From the NCBI RefSeq assembly GCF_000817735.3, contig NZ_JTJC03000017.1:372001-436000 (forward strand): DNA of 64,000 nt, written 5' to 3'. The notes under the pieces are model-generated. The model had not been told where the DNA came from, did no database searches, and was given only the letters and a program-made list of their open reading frames with translations. The position numbers and the translations under genes were made by a program. Shown here piece after piece: positions 27,877-37,565 of the stretch. This stretch comes from Scytonema millei VB511283. GTDB taxonomy: Bacteria > Cyanobacteriota > Cyanobacteriia > Cyanobacteriales > Chroococcidiopsidaceae. Within the stretch, counting starts at the first letter, position 1; every line of letters starts with the position of its first letter.

Positions 27877-28230
27877 CTATCCAAAAGTCGAGCTATTCCA
27901 GCCCCACATATAACCTTTCGCGTCGTTGAATTCAATATAGATGCGGTTTTTGTCTACACCTAACGCTTGGTTAATCTGCTGGCAAAAGTCCTGACTCATT
28001 GCCTTGGTTTGTTCTGGCTTCATCGTTCCGACGCTTTTTACTTCTATGTAGCAAACTGGATCTAACGTTCCAGCAAAAGTCATCGGTACATCAGGTTCAA
28101 ACGCCGTCATCACGTATGATTCTGGTTTACCCGTATGCTTTGCCAACATAGAAGATAGGCTTTTCAGCAAAGCTTCCACATCAGATTCAACAGGAGTCGC
28201 GATCGAAGTTTGAACTTTAATTAATGGCAT
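27877..28230 (-). CDS. MIF-like phenylpyruvate tautomerase family protein
   Basis: A 117-residue tautomerase-superfamily protein. It starts MPLIKVQTSIATP, giving the catalytic Pro1 after removal of Met. VCYIEVKSVG and NRIYIEFNDAKGYMWGWNSSTF match macrophage migration inhibitory factor. Length is typical. The physiological substrate in cyanobacteria is unknown. It is on the same strand as a flavin reductase about 100 bp upstream, separated by ATCAGTT-type heptamers. Confidence 0.93.
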   Translation of the reverse strand: MPLIKVQTSIATPVESDVEALLKSLSSMLAKHTGKPESYVMTAFEPDVPMTFAGTLDPVCYIEVKSVGTMKPEQTKAMSQDFCQQINQALGVDKNRIYIEFNDAKGYMWGWNSSTFG

Positions 28231-28327
28231 AGTTATCAGTTGTCAGTTGTCAGTTATCAGTTATCAGTTATCAGTTGCCAGTTGTCAGTTAATTCAGACT
28301 TCCGACTTTTGACTTTTGACTTCTTCC

Positions 28328-28807
28328 CTAGCCTCCATACTGCCAGCCGGTTGTCTCTAAGCGCAGCGAGTCTCCTTCGCGGTGAACGCCAGCAGCGATG
28401 ACTTCGCCAACATAAACTGTATGGTCGCCTTTTTCCACTGCACCGACAACTTGACATTCAACGTAGCCTAAAGAGTCAGTCAGGATCGGACACCCCGTTT
28501 CGCCGATATAAAACTCGATATCGTCGAATTTGTTGCCTACTCGTCGTTGGGGTTGAAAGAATTTTTGGGCTATATCTTTTTGTTCGGCATCGAGAAAACT
28601 GATTGCAAATACCCCACTGGTTTTGATCATCTCGTGGGATTTGGAGTCTTGTTTGACACAATTGACTATTAAAGGTGGTTTAAAAGAAGCCTGCATGATC
28701 CAGCTAGCGGTGAAGCCATTGACATCTTCTCCATCCTTCACACCACATACATAAAGTCCGTGCGGAATTTTCCGCAGCATGGTTTTCTTGGCTTGTTCGT
28801 CTAGCAA
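28328..28807 (-). CDS. Flavin reductase-like (FMN-binding) protein
   Basis: A 159-residue split-barrel flavin reductase. It has KIPHGLYVCGVKDGEDVNG, FTASWIMQASFKPPLI (FMN binding) and ECQVVGAVEKGDHTVYVGEV with the GDH motif. It resembles the C-terminal domain of cyanobacterial flavodiiron proteins as a stand-alone protein. A TTG start at 28807 is favoured because AGGAG lies 8 nt before it; the next ATG would remove nine residues. Neighbouring MIF gene lies downstream on the same strand. Confidence 0.9.
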   Translation of the reverse strand: MLDEQAKKTMLRKIPHGLYVCGVKDGEDVNGFTASWIMQASFKPPLIVNCVKQDSKSHEMIKTSGVFAISFLDAEQKDIAQKFFQPQRRVGNKFDDIEFYIGETGCPILTDSLGYVECQVVGAVEKGDHTVYVGEVIAAGVHREGDSLRLETTGWQYGG

Positions 28808-28899
28808 GGTGCGTTCTCCTCAAAATTTGTGTTTACTTAAATTGCTAAGTAAATCTTATCGAACCGCAGGGGACAGTTATCAGTTATCAGTGACTGTAA

Positions 28900-29727
28900 T
28901 TATGGATTGAGTTTTTGCTTAGGGCGAAACAGGTGGGTGTGTTCGGGATGGTAGAGGCGAGATCTTGCCGTGACTTCTCCTAATGCGGGGCTGATAACAT
29001 AAAGAGTAGTACGAATTAGCTGTTCTTTGTGGGTGGTCTCTGCCATTTTGTCAAGGGTGGTGACACAAATCTTTTCGTCTTCCCAACCCAAGCGAAAACA
29101 AATTGCTACAGGAGTTTCTGGCGGGTAGTGTGCTAATAATTGACTTTGAGCCGATTCTACATGACGGGCAGCGAGGTAGAGGCAAAGACTAGCTTGATGA
29201 GCAGCGAGGGATGCTAATTCTTCTCTTTCTGGGACTTGCGTGCGTCCGCTGATACGGCAGAGAATGATTGTCTGTACGAGTCCGGGGACGGTTAATTCAA
29301 CGTTGAGTTTGGCAGCAGCGGCTTGAAAGGCACTGATCCCAGGAATGACTTCAAAGGGAATCTCGGCGGCGGCGAGGGCGTGCATTTGTTCGTGGATGGC
29401 GCTGTAGAGACTCGGATCGCCAGATTGGAGGCGGATTACGGATTTATGCGATCGCACCCTTTCCACCATCACGGGTAAAATATCCTCTAAGGTTTTATTT
29501 GCCGTATGGATAATTTCTGCCTCTGGACGGCACATTTGTAAGATTTGTCGCGGCACGAGAGAGTCGGCATAAAGAATGACATCTCCCTGCATTAAAAGTT
29601 TTTGGGCTTTAACGGTCAAAAGTTCTGGATCGCCTGGTCCTGCCCCTACAATGTATACTCCGGGGGCGAGGGAAGGAATTGATTCGCGATTTAACTCGAT
29701 AGTAGATTCAGAAGTAGAGTTAGACAT
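28900..29727 (-). CDS. cobM: Precorrin-4 C11-methyltransferase
   Basis: CobM/CbiF transfers a methyl group from SAM to C11 in corrin synthesis. From ATG 29727 the protein has 275 residues with the methyltransferase signatures VYIVGAGPGDPELLTVKA, YADSLVP, LQSGDPSLYSAIHEQ and VIPGISAFQAAAA. The frame is open upstream to 29802, but that stretch includes GTCAACC repeats and lacks homology. With cbiD elsewhere in the window, the cobalamin genes are dispersed. A plus-strand terminator lies upstream of it. Confidence 0.93.
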   Translation of the reverse strand: MSNSTSESTIELNRESIPSLAPGVYIVGAGPGDPELLTVKAQKLLMQGDVILYADSLVPRQILQMCRPEAEIIHTANKTLEDILPVMVERVRSHKSVIRLQSGDPSLYSAIHEQMHALAAAEIPFEVIPGISAFQAAAAKLNVELTVPGLVQTIILCRISGRTQVPEREELASLAAHQASLCLYLAARHVESAQSQLLAHYPPETPVAICFRLGWEDEKICVTTLDKMAETTHKEQLIRTTLYVISPALGEVTARSRLYHPEHTHLFRPKQKLNP

Positions 29728-29918
29728 AGGCGATCGCGCTTGATTTGTGTATAGCCATCTTAGACAATTTGTAAATCTCGCGCTTTCACAGTCAACCGTC
29801 AACCGTCAACTGCTCTCATAATCGCAGATTTAAGATTTTCTCCAAATTTTCACATTCTTTTCCGAAGTCGAGTCACTTCACGATGAAGATACCTATTGGT
29901 AGATGCTGCATCATAAGT

Positions 29919-29951
29919 AAGCCCTAAATTCAGCCCTTAGGGCTTTTTTTT
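29919..29951 (+). terminator. Strong intrinsic terminator pointing away from both neighbours' direction
   Basis: AAGCCCTAA (29919-29927) and TTAGGGCTT (29937-29945) form a perfect 9-bp stem with a 9-nt loop, followed on the plus strand by eight T (29944-29951). The flanking genes are both on the minus strand, so this would end a plus-strand transcript starting between about 29730 and 29918. On the minus strand the T-run is missing. Confidence 0.7.
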
Positions 29952-29956
29952 GACAT

Positions 29957-30841
29957 TCAACGCTTGGAGACTTCCATCCTTGGTTCTGGTGCTGTAACTG
30001 GAGGCGCAACATCTGGTAACGAACGGCGATAAAGATACAACCAAGCCAGCCCAAGTAACCCGAGGGCAACTCCTACTAGACTCACCATTTGAGCCATCCG
30101 CAACGGTCCTAGCATTAAACTATCGGTACGCAATCCTTCAATCCAAAAGCGCCCTAAGCTATAAGCCACCATGTAGATTAAAAATAGCGTGCCAGTTTTC
30201 AACCGCAATCCCCGTAAGCTGCGGAAAAATAAATACATTAAGATCCCAAAGACCATCAAATTCCATAGCGATTCGTAGAGAAATGTGGGATGAAAGTATT
30301 CAAAATTTCCGTATCCCGGCGGACGGTTGCTAGGAGGAATATAGAGTTTCCAAGGTAAATTTGTAGGGCTGCCAAAGGCTTCAGAATTGAAAAAATTTCC
30401 CCACCGTCCGATCGCCTGCCCTAAAATCAGCGAAGGAGCAATCAGATCGGCTACTTGCCAAAAAGAAATCTTGCGTAACCGACAAAAGATTAAAGCTGCG
30501 ATAACTCCACCTAAGATTGCACCATGAATGGCAATTCCCCCCTCCCAGATCGCAAAAATCTTACCTGGATTATTCGCGTAGTTCGACCACTCAAATAATA
30601 CGTAGTACAAACGGGCAGCAGGAATCGCTCCCACAACTAACCAAATCGCTACATCGCCAATAATGTCGGGGTTGACGTGACGGCGTTTAGCTAGGTATTG
30701 CGACAGGGTGACTCCAATCAAGACTGCCGAAGCAATCAGCAAACCATACCATCGGAGCGTGAAAGGACCAATTTGTACCAAAATGGGTCCAGGAGAAGCA
30801 AATTGCCATGCCAAAGGCAAGTCAGGAATCGCAGGTAACAT
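29957..30841 (-). CDS. lgt: Prolipoprotein diacylglyceryl transferase
   Basis: Lgt attaches diacylglycerol to lipobox cysteines at the inner membrane. The protein has about seven transmembrane helices. It carries the conserved [15 protein letters not shown] and [13 protein letters not shown] motifs, plus YESLWNL and [11 protein letters not shown] 30841 (MLPAIPDLP) fits the family start; an upstream TTG/ATG at 30883 would add 14 residues. It follows pepA closely on the same strand, so they may form an operon. Confidence 0.94.
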   Translation of the reverse strand: MLPAIPDLPLAWQFASPGPILVQIGPFTLRWYGLLIASAVLIGVTLSQYLAKRRHVNPDIIGDVAIWLVVGAIPAARLYYVLFEWSNYANNPGKIFAIWEGGIAIHGAILGGVIAALIFCRLRKISFWQVADLIAPSLILGQAIGRWGNFFNSEAFGSPTNLPWKLYIPPSNRPPGYGNFEYFHPTFLYESLWNLMVFGILMYLFFRSLRGLRLKTGTLFLIYMVAYSLGRFWIEGLRTDSLMLGPLRMAQMVSLVGVALGLLGLAWLYLYRRSLPDVAPPVTAPEPRMEVSKR

Positions 30842-30904
30842 TGGAATTATATGTTTGAGGATGTTTTGCCCGTGCTGTTGCACAGGCTACAGAATCCATT
30901 CTAT

Positions 30905-32380
30905 CTAGCTAGTCAACACCCAATTTACCAGAGTTCGTACGCCGAAACCTGTTGCTCCAGGGTTGTTATAGCCATTTTCCTTGTCCGTCCAGACAGGACC
31001 AGCTACATCTAAATGTACCCAAGGAGTTTCTTTGACAAATTGTTTGAGAAATAGGGCAGCAGTAATCGAACCACCAGCGCGGGGACCCGTATTTTTCATA
31101 TCAGCAATCCCAGACTTCAATCCCTCAAAATATTTCTCTTCCATAGGTAGCCGCCAGAACTTTTCCCCTGCGGTTTGGGCAGCAGCTTGGATTTCATTCG
31201 CTAAATCATCGTGGGGAGTAAATAATCCCGCAATCTCGTCTCCCAAGGCGACAATGCAAGCACCAGTCAAGGTAGCAAGATCGACGATCGCATCCACGCC
31301 TAATTTTTCGGCAAACACTAGCGCATCTGCTAAGGTTAAGCGTCCTTCAGCATCGGTATTGTTAACTTCAATTGTCTTGCCGTTGGAAGCCTTAAGGATA
31401 TCGCCAGGGTGCATGGCACGACCGCTGATCATGTTCTCGGTGGCGGCGCTAATAAAATGAACCTCGACATCGGGCTTCAATTGGGCGATCGCTTTAGCTG
31501 CCCCTAGAGTCGCCGCAGCGCCACCCATGTCCATTTTCATCGTTTCAATCCCGCTGCCAGCACCCTTGATGTTCAAACCGCCAGAATCGAAGGTTAAGCC
31601 TTTACCGATAATCGCCAGCTTGCGCTTAGGCGTACCATCGGGTTTGTAGGTTAAGTGGATGAATTTGGGAGGCAACTCCGAAGCTTGGGCAACACCTAAA
31701 AACGCACCCATGCCTAGCTTTTCACAATCTTCCCGTTCGAGAATTTCGACTGCAAGTCCATATTCAGAGGCGATCGCCTGTGCTGTTTCCGCCATTGTGA
31801 CTGGTGTTACGGCATTAGCTGGAGCCGCCACCAGTTCCCGCGCCAAAATTACACCCGAAGCAATCTGACTGGCACGGGTAACGGCATCATCTTGACTGCC
31901 TAATCCTAATAGATCGACTCGTTCTACAGTTGGCGGTTTATCTTCCGGTTCTGACTTAAACCGATTATCCTGAAACAAAGCCAGTTGAATTCCCTCAGCC
32001 AAAGCTTGAGCCGTTGCAGCTGGATCGTTATTCCACGCCGGAAGACTAATTCCTACGGTTTTACACCGTTCCTTTTTCGCTAACCGCGCCACTACCGCAG
32101 CCGCTTTACGCCAGTTGTCTATTTTTAGTCCTTCTGGCTTACCCAGTCCTACCAATATGACTTTGCGGACGGCACTACCACCGCCAACTCGCGTCACTGC
32201 CGTACTACCTTCTTTCGCCTTAAACTCCGTATCCGCGGTCAGTTCGGCGATCGCCCCAGCAAATTTTCCGTCCAGCTCTGCCAGTTCGCCTGTTAATTCT
32301 ACAGCATCCTCAAATAAACCAAGGGCGAGAGCATCTCCAGCCCAGTCTAAAAGTGGTGTATCAATCGCTCGAATTTCCAT
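30905..32380 (-). CDS. pepA: Leucyl aminopeptidase (M17)
   Basis: A 491-residue cytoplasmic M17 aminopeptidase with two metal ions. Signatures are [10 protein letters not shown], the catalytic K in that segment, [11 protein letters not shown]-type metal ligands, and the family signature [14 protein letters not shown]. The N-terminal regulatory domain (1-165) is normal. It acts in peptide turnover. The start is ATG 32380, with lgt about 60 bp downstream on the same strand. Confidence 0.95.
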   Translation of the reverse strand: MEIRAIDTPLLDWAGDALALGLFEDAVELTGELAELDGKFAGAIAELTADTEFKAKEGSTAVTRVGGGSAVRKVILVGLGKPEGLKIDNWRKAAAVVARLAKKERCKTVGISLPAWNNDPAATAQALAEGIQLALFQDNRFKSEPEDKPPTVERVDLLGLGSQDDAVTRASQIASGVILARELVAAPANAVTPVTMAETAQAIASEYGLAVEILEREDCEKLGMGAFLGVAQASELPPKFIHLTYKPDGTPKRKLAIIGKGLTFDSGGLNIKGAGSGIETMKMDMGGAAATLGAAKAIAQLKPDVEVHFISAATENMISGRAMHPGDILKASNGKTIEVNNTDAEGRLTLADALVFAEKLGVDAIVDLATLTGACIVALGDEIAGLFTPHDDLANEIQAAAQTAGEKFWRLPMEEKYFEGLKSGIADMKNTGPRAGGSITAALFLKQFVKETPWVHLDVAGPVWTDKENGYNNPGATGFGVRTLVNWVLTS

Positions 32381-32564
32381 TACTCTGCGTTCCGCTTTTT
32401 AGCTTCTTGTTCCAGTATTGCGTAAAAAGAGTGGTGCGTGGCTAGTGGCTAGTGGCTGGTGGCTGGTGGCTAGAATTTCTCCTTTGTACCCCTTGTCCTT
32501 CTTTCCAACTCCCGACTCCCGACTCTTGTAAAATGATGAAAGTCACTAGCTAAATGTATATCGA

Positions 32565-33131
32565 GTGGGAGACAGCGACTTACTTAAGGGAATTAACCTG
32601 TACCTGGTGGGAATGATGGGTGCAGGCAAGACGACGGTAGGACAAATACTTGCAGCTCAGCTCGGTTATGGATTTGTCGATACAGATGCAGTCATCGAAC
32701 AACTGACACAAAAATCGATTAACCAAATCTTTGCTGACGAGGGAGAAGCAACGTTTCGGCAAATAGAAACTAAAGTCTTATCAGAAGTTTGTGCCTATAC
32801 TCGTCTCGCCATTGCTACTGGTGGCGGAATTGTTTTGCGGCGAGAAAACTGGAGTTACCTGCACTACGGCTTAATTGTCTGGCTGGATATACCAGTCGAA
32901 CAACTCTACAGCCGCTTAGCCGAAGATAATACCAGACCTCTACTACAAGACCCCGATCCAATCGGAAAACTGCGATCGCTCCTCGATGAGAGGCGATCGC
33001 TCTACGCCGAAGCCGACTTGCACATCACCCCCCATCCTCAAGACACCCCAGAGGCGATCGCAGCACAGGTGTTAGAAGCAATTCCTTCAGTGCTGAAAGC
33101 GGGAGCCGGGAATCGGTACGGGCGGGTTTAG
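32565..33131 (+). CDS. aroK: Shikimate kinase
   Basis: AroK phosphorylates shikimate on the way to chorismate. The protein has a P-loop (GMMGAGKTTVG), the substrate motif VDTDAVIE, GGGIVLR and the lid DNTRPLLQ. The start is a GTG at 32565; no in-frame ATG lies upstream. The C-terminus (NRYGRV) and the TAG stop are encoded by a palindromic family A stem, so the natural C-terminus has been replaced. Length is 188 residues. Confidence 0.93.
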   Translation: MGDSDLLKGINLYLVGMMGAGKTTVGQILAAQLGYGFVDTDAVIEQLTQKSINQIFADEGEATFRQIETKVLSEVCAYTRLAIATGGGIVLRRENWSYLHYGLIVWLDIPVEQLYSRLAEDNTRPLLQDPDPIGKLRSLLDERRSLYAEADLHITPHPQDTPEAIAAQVLEAIPSVLKAGAGNRYGRV

Positions 33132-33145
33132 AAACCCGCCCGTAC
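33116..33145. repeat. Perfect palindrome, family A stem only, at aroK 3' end
   Basis: GTACGGGCGGGTTT (33116-33129) and AAACCCGCCCGTAC (33132-33145) form a perfect 14-bp stem around AG. The aroK stop codon is 33129-33131, inside it. Confidence 0.9.
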
Positions 33146-33273
33146 GGGAGGCGGAGAAGATGGCTGAGGGAGCGATCGGAAGCTGGGGGAGAAAAACCAC
33201 GCACCACTGATAACTGGTCACTGGTCAGGAGTCACTGATAACTGACAACTGATAACTGATAACTGATAACTGG

Positions 33274-34995
33274 TCACTGATAACTGTCAGCATACTGCCA
33301 AGCTTGCTCGAACTGTTTTTGGACGACTTGGGCTTCCTCTTGCTTGTTCTGTGCTTTGAGGCTTTGCATTAACCCATAGAGAGACCAGCCGTTTTCGGGA
33401 TAAATATTCAAGTCATCTCGATAGGCTTGTTCTGCTTGGGCAAAGCGACGCGCTTTGAGTAAAATACCTCCTAGCGATTGTCGCGCGGGTTGAGACCAGT
33501 CGGCAGGCTCGGTATAAACAAGAGCATCTTCTAGCTTGACTGCTTTTTTCAAGTGCGCGATCGCCTGCTGGTAATTTTTCTGCTGTGCTGCAATTTCACC
33601 TGCTAGCACTTGGGAGGCAAGATTTAAAATACTTGCCGTTGAGTTAAAGCCCCAAATTTTGACATCTTGCAAGGCTGGAATCGCGGCGATCGCTTGTAGT
33701 TTTTTCAATTCCCGCATTGCTGGTTTCATCTGACCTTTGGCAGCAAAAGCGCGTCCGCGTGCGTAGTGCCAAACTCCCGATGGATATTTCAAATCTCGTG
33801 CTGGTGCAGCAGTTGAGAGAATCCGATCCCATTGCCCAAACCGAATGTAAGTATACATGGGAATCGTATAGAAGTGTTGCAAGGCTCCAGCCAAATCAGG
33901 CTGCCGCATGAGTTTTGCATCGACTTTAGCTGTGCGAAGCGCTGCTTCGGTTGCGACTTTACTTTGTCCGGTCATTAAGGCGGCGAACCAGAGGAAATGA
34001 TGGTTGTGGGGCATATAAGCTAACGGATAAATCCCCTCTACCTGATTCCGAGCCGCATAAGCGTTGTCAGCTGCAATTCCGCGTTGATTGGATAGTACGG
34101 CATCGTGATATCTGCCAACACGAATATAGATGTGCGATGCCATGTGTACGAGGTGTCCAGAATTGGGAACCAATTGCATTAGGCGATCGGCAGATGCAAC
34201 TCCCAAATCGGGGCGTTCTTTCTCTACGGCATGAATGTAAAGATGGTTAGCACCAGGATGGTTGGGATACTGTTTTAGAACTGACTCTAAGGTGGCAATA
34301 ATTTCTTTACCTGCTGGTTTGAGCGTGCCATCGTCCTCCCAGTAATCCCAAGGAGTGGTATCCATTAAGGATTCAGCAAACAAAGTTGCTGCGTCTGGGT
34401 CGTCTGGGTAGCGTTGGGCAACTTCCCGCATGGCATTAGCATAGGCAAGATCGAACGACTTGCGGTCTTCGACTGGCTGCGATGGGTAACGTTTTGCTAA
34501 TGCTTGAATGTAAGCCTTTTCTTTGTCACTGGCATGTTTGCTCAGCTTCAGTGCTTGCTGGAGCGATCGCCAAGCTTCAGATACGGCTTCTGGTTCCATC
34601 GGTGCATTGATGTTGGGTCCAAGAACGAGGGCAACGCCCCAGTAGCAAATCGCACATGCAGGGTCGAGTTTAGCAGCCTCTTGGAAGGAACGAGCTGCTT
34701 CCGCGTGGTTGAAACCGTAGGCAAGGGTCAATCCTTGATCGAAGTAGCGTTGAGCCAGTTTTGAATTCGTGGAAATAGGGTGGTGGAGATTGCCGAGATT
34801 GTCAAACAGTGTGACAGTGGGTTGAGATGTTGTTGCTTGGGCGAGGTGCATCGCATGAGGGTTAGACGGAGCGCGATCGCGGCTCGATTCTTTTGCCACT
34901 GCTAATTTCAATGGTGAAGACTGAGTGACGGCTAGTCCTAACGTTATTAATAGCGCCCAAATAAATAATGTGAGGCGTTTAGAGACAAAAAACAT
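33274..34995 (-). CDS. Exported TPR protein with conserved histidine motifs
   Basis: From ATG 34995 (SD GGAG 4 nt upstream) the protein has 573 residues. The N-terminus (SKRLTLFIWALLITLGLAV) is a signal peptide or anchor. TPR units follow (YFDQGLTLAYGFNHAEAARS) with more near the C-terminus. Between them are His-rich motifs, including HLYIHAVE, HLVHMASHIYIRVGRY and MPHNHHFLWFA, spaced in a way that suggests a metal site. It belongs to a widespread uncharacterised TPR family. Probably periplasmic. The 47 residues upstream in the open frame are not supported. Confidence 0.85.
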   Translation of the reverse strand: MFFVSKRLTLFIWALLITLGLAVTQSSPLKLAVAKESSRDRAPSNPHAMHLAQATTSQPTVTLFDNLGNLHHPISTNSKLAQRYFDQGLTLAYGFNHAEAARSFQEAAKLDPACAICYWGVALVLGPNINAPMEPEAVSEAWRSLQQALKLSKHASDKEKAYIQALAKRYPSQPVEDRKSFDLAYANAMREVAQRYPDDPDAATLFAESLMDTTPWDYWEDDGTLKPAGKEIIATLESVLKQYPNHPGANHLYIHAVEKERPDLGVASADRLMQLVPNSGHLVHMASHIYIRVGRYHDAVLSNQRGIAADNAYAARNQVEGIYPLAYMPHNHHFLWFAALMTGQSKVATEAALRTAKVDAKLMRQPDLAGALQHFYTIPMYTYIRFGQWDRILSTAAPARDLKYPSGVWHYARGRAFAAKGQMKPAMRELKKLQAIAAIPALQDVKIWGFNSTASILNLASQVLAGEIAAQQKNYQQAIAHLKKAVKLEDALVYTEPADWSQPARQSLGGILLKARRFAQAEQAYRDDLNIYPENGWSLYGLMQSLKAQNKQEEAQVVQKQFEQAWQYADSYQ

Positions 34996-35143
34996 ATGTT
35001 CTCCAAAAATTGAAATTCGTGAAATTCTGTTATGTGTTATACCTACACGTGGTCTTTCAGAAAATTTCAGAATGGGAGAAACAAAAATATACAAAAGTTT
35101 TGGAAATAGATATAGCGATTCCCATGCTAGATGCAATATATCT

Positions 35144-35171
35144 GTAGGGGCGCACAGATGTGCGCCCCTAC
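35144..35171. repeat. Perfect palindrome GTAGGGGCGCACA
   Basis: GTAGGGGCGCACA (35144-35156) and TGTGCGCCCCTAC (35159-35171) form a 13-bp stem around GA. Its core matches the palindrome at 5244-5259. Confidence 0.88.
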
Positions 35172-35228
35172 TACAAATACATGTACCTCATTCAAATGAG
35201 AATTGTTATAAATGCACCCAGGTTGAAC

Positions 35229-37379
35229 TTAAGGTAATGGCGCTGTGGAGTTGACTCTATAACTGGAGGTAACTTTACCAAGCTGCGATCGCAATTGTGG
35301 ATACTGCGTCTCAGGAACGATGAAGTGAATGTAAGAAATTTTGTCATCATCTTGTTTGACATAACCGTAGCCCAACATTTTGCTTTTTTTACCTTGCAGG
35401 TTAGTCACTGTATAAGTCCAATGTACTTGCAGCCAACCGCCACTCGCCGGTTCAGTGGCAGCTAACTGAAAATCAGGATTCGCACGATACTGTTGTTGGG
35501 CTGCTCTGGCTAAAAATCGGTTCAATCTTTCTTGTGAAATTTGACCTTTTTGCTGAAATGCTTCTCTGGTAAAGACATCAACTACAATAGCTGCATTATT
35601 ACTCGGATCGTACCAGCTTACAATTGCTTCACCCGTCGTACTGCGATCGCGGCGCTGCCAGTCTTCCGGTACGTCGATTGAAAACAGATTGGTATTGTAA
35701 GTATAAGTTTTCAGCCGACCGATTTTCACTTGCTCGCTCAAGCTTGATGGTGTCGATCCTGGCTGCGGAGAAACAGCATTTGGCTGATTATTAGCTGTTG
35801 CCGAGGAATTCAATTCACTCGGTTTGCCGTTTTGCTCTGCGATCGCCTCAGGAGAGTCATTATTGATAGAATTCGTTTTTGGTCTTGTTACATAGCTAAT
35901 TGCAACAAATAGCACGGCTAAAGCTACTAAGCTACCGCAAAGAATTAAAGCAGCTTTTGCCAAAGTTACCAGTTTACTGGTGGCAGCAGAGGTTTTCAAT
36001 TTTTCATGACTAGCTTTACCTGAAGTAACGCCTGTATGAATTTCTTTTCTCTCTACTTGGTTGGGAGGCGTAGAGACTGCTGTTGGTGGCGGAGGAGAGG
36101 ATTCTGGAATAATTGTCTGTGAAGCAGGAGCCACTGGAGTTGCTGGTGGGGTTTGTGGCGTACTAACTCTTGGTGGAGTCGGATTTGGTGGAGTTGCTGG
36201 TGGGGTTTGTGGCGTACTAACTCTTGGTGGAGTTGGATTTGGTGGAGTTGCTGGTGGGGATTGCGGCGCACTAACCCTTGGTGGAGTTGGATTTGGTGGA
36301 GTTGCTGGTGGGGATTGCGGCGCACTAACCCTTGGTGGAGTTGGATTTGGTGGAGTTGCTGGTGGGGATTGCGGCGCACTAACCCTTGGTGGAGTTGGAT
36401 TTGGTGGAGTTGCTGGTGGGGATTGCGGCGTACTAACTCTTGGTGGAGTTGCTGGTGGGGTTTGTGGCGCACTGACTCTTGGTGGAGTTGGAGTCGGTGG
36501 CGGTGCAGCCGATGGCGTTTGCGACGCACTAGCTTTTGAAGGAACAGTATGAGTGTCGAGCTGCTGCAAAGCTGCTAACATGGCAGGCGCATTCATGTAG
36601 CGATCGCGGGCGGATGGTTGTATTGTTTTATCTAAAATTGCCGCAAATTTTGGACTCACATTTAATGTTTGCTGTCGCCAGTGGATCTCACCCGTCAAAG
36701 GGTTAGTTTTCAGTTCTTGCGGCATCTTACCTGTCAGTAAATAAATTGCCGTTAAGCCTAAAGCATACAAATCGCTGGCAAATAAAGGTTTTCCCGCTGC
36801 TTGTTCGTTGGGAATAAATCCTGGCGTACCTACTACAATCGAACTTGTAGCACGACCGGAAGGCGTTACCGTCGTTCCCATGATTTCCTTAATCGCGCCA
36901 AAATCGATCAAGACGGGTTTGCTATCTCGCGATCGCCAAATAATATTGTCTGGTTTTAGATCGCGGTGAATAATACCTTGACTGTGAATGTATTGCAGAA
37001 CTGGCAGTATATTTAATAGTATTTCTTTAACTTCTCGCTCGCTAAACAGTCCTACTTGCTGGACGCGATCGCTCAGAGTTTGACCTTGAATCCACTCTTG
37101 AACTAAATAAAATTCTCCAGCTTCTACAAAATAGGCATACAGACGAGGGATTTGACTATTGATATCGCCTAGCGTTTCTAAAGTTGCGGCTTCACGCTGA
37201 AATTTTTCTCTGATTATTCGATCGACCTGGGGACTGTTTTCGCTCGGTTTGAGCTGCTTAATGATACATTTCTTACCAGAAGGCATCTGAGTGTCTTCTG
37301 CTAAAAAAGTCTTCCCAAATCTCCCATTTGCTAGTTCTTGCAGCACTCGGTAACGATTTTTTAACAAGATTGCTGCCAT
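35229..37379 (-). CDS. Serine/threonine protein kinase with Pro-rich linker and PsbP-like C-terminus
   Basis: The 716-residue protein has an N-terminal kinase domain (about 10-275): glycine loop NGRFGKTFLAED, lysine in IIKQLKP, HRDLKPDNI, and DFGAIKE. Residues about 285-430 contain seven RVS(A/T)PQ(S/T)PPATP units in a mostly 18-residue (54-bp) period. One transmembrane helix follows (about 455-477). The extracytoplasmic C-terminus (about 560-710, FSIDVPEDWQRRDRS...) resembles PsbP/DcrB-like domains and may sense a ligand. The start is ATG 37379. Confidence 0.93.
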   Translation of the reverse strand: MAAILLKNRYRVLQELANGRFGKTFLAEDTQMPSGKKCIIKQLKPSENSPQVDRIIREKFQREAATLETLGDINSQIPRLYAYFVEAGEFYLVQEWIQGQTLSDRVQQVGLFSEREVKEILLNILPVLQYIHSQGIIHRDLKPDNIIWRSRDSKPVLIDFGAIKEIMGTTVTPSGRATSSIVVGTPGFIPNEQAAGKPLFASDLYALGLTAIYLLTGKMPQELKTNPLTGEIHWRQQTLNVSPKFAAILDKTIQPSARDRYMNAPAMLAALQQLDTHTVPSKASASQTPSAAPPPTPTPPRVSAPQTPPATPPRVSTPQSPPATPPNPTPPRVSAPQSPPATPPNPTPPRVSAPQSPPATPPNPTPPRVSAPQSPPATPPNPTPPRVSTPQTPPATPPNPTPPRVSTPQTPPATPVAPASQTIIPESSPPPPTAVSTPPNQVERKEIHTGVTSGKASHEKLKTSAATSKLVTLAKAALILCGSLVALAVLFVAISYVTRPKTNSINNDSPEAIAEQNGKPSELNSSATANNQPNAVSPQPGSTPSSLSEQVKIGRLKTYTYNTNLFSIDVPEDWQRRDRSTTGEAIVSWYDPSNNAAIVVDVFTREAFQQKGQISQERLNRFLARAAQQQYRANPDFQLAATEPASGGWLQVHWTYTVTNLQGKKSKMLGYGYVKQDDDKISYIHFIVPETQYPQLRSQLGKVTSSYRVNSTAPLP

Positions 37380-37495
37380 CGGAAGTTGCTGATTTTCAGT
37401 TTTAGTTCTAACATACCACGTCCGGTTGTCAGTTATCAGTTATCAGTTGTCAGCTGTCAGTCAATACATCTCGGTTAGTGATGCAAAGATCTTGG

Positions 37496-37565
37496 AAGAT
37501 CCCCCAACCCCCTTAACAAGAGGGCATTTGTTCCCCCCTTTTTAAGGGGGGTTAGGGGGGATCTT
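37496..37565. repeat. Long inverted repeat AAGATCCCCC...GGGGGATCTT
   Basis: AAGATCCCCCAACCCCCTTAA (left arm 37496-37516, first 20 bases quoted in part) pairs with a right arm at 37542-37565 rich in G. Such C-rich/G-rich palindromes are common in cyanobacterial gaps. CAGTTAT-type heptamers flank it at 37427-37460 and 37585-37602. Confidence 0.78.

Noticed and set aside
36061-36552. Plus-strand Gly-rich and Trp-rich frames
   Set aside because: They are antisense to the proline-rich repeats of the Ser/Thr kinase gene; their regular composition comes from the 54-bp repeat.
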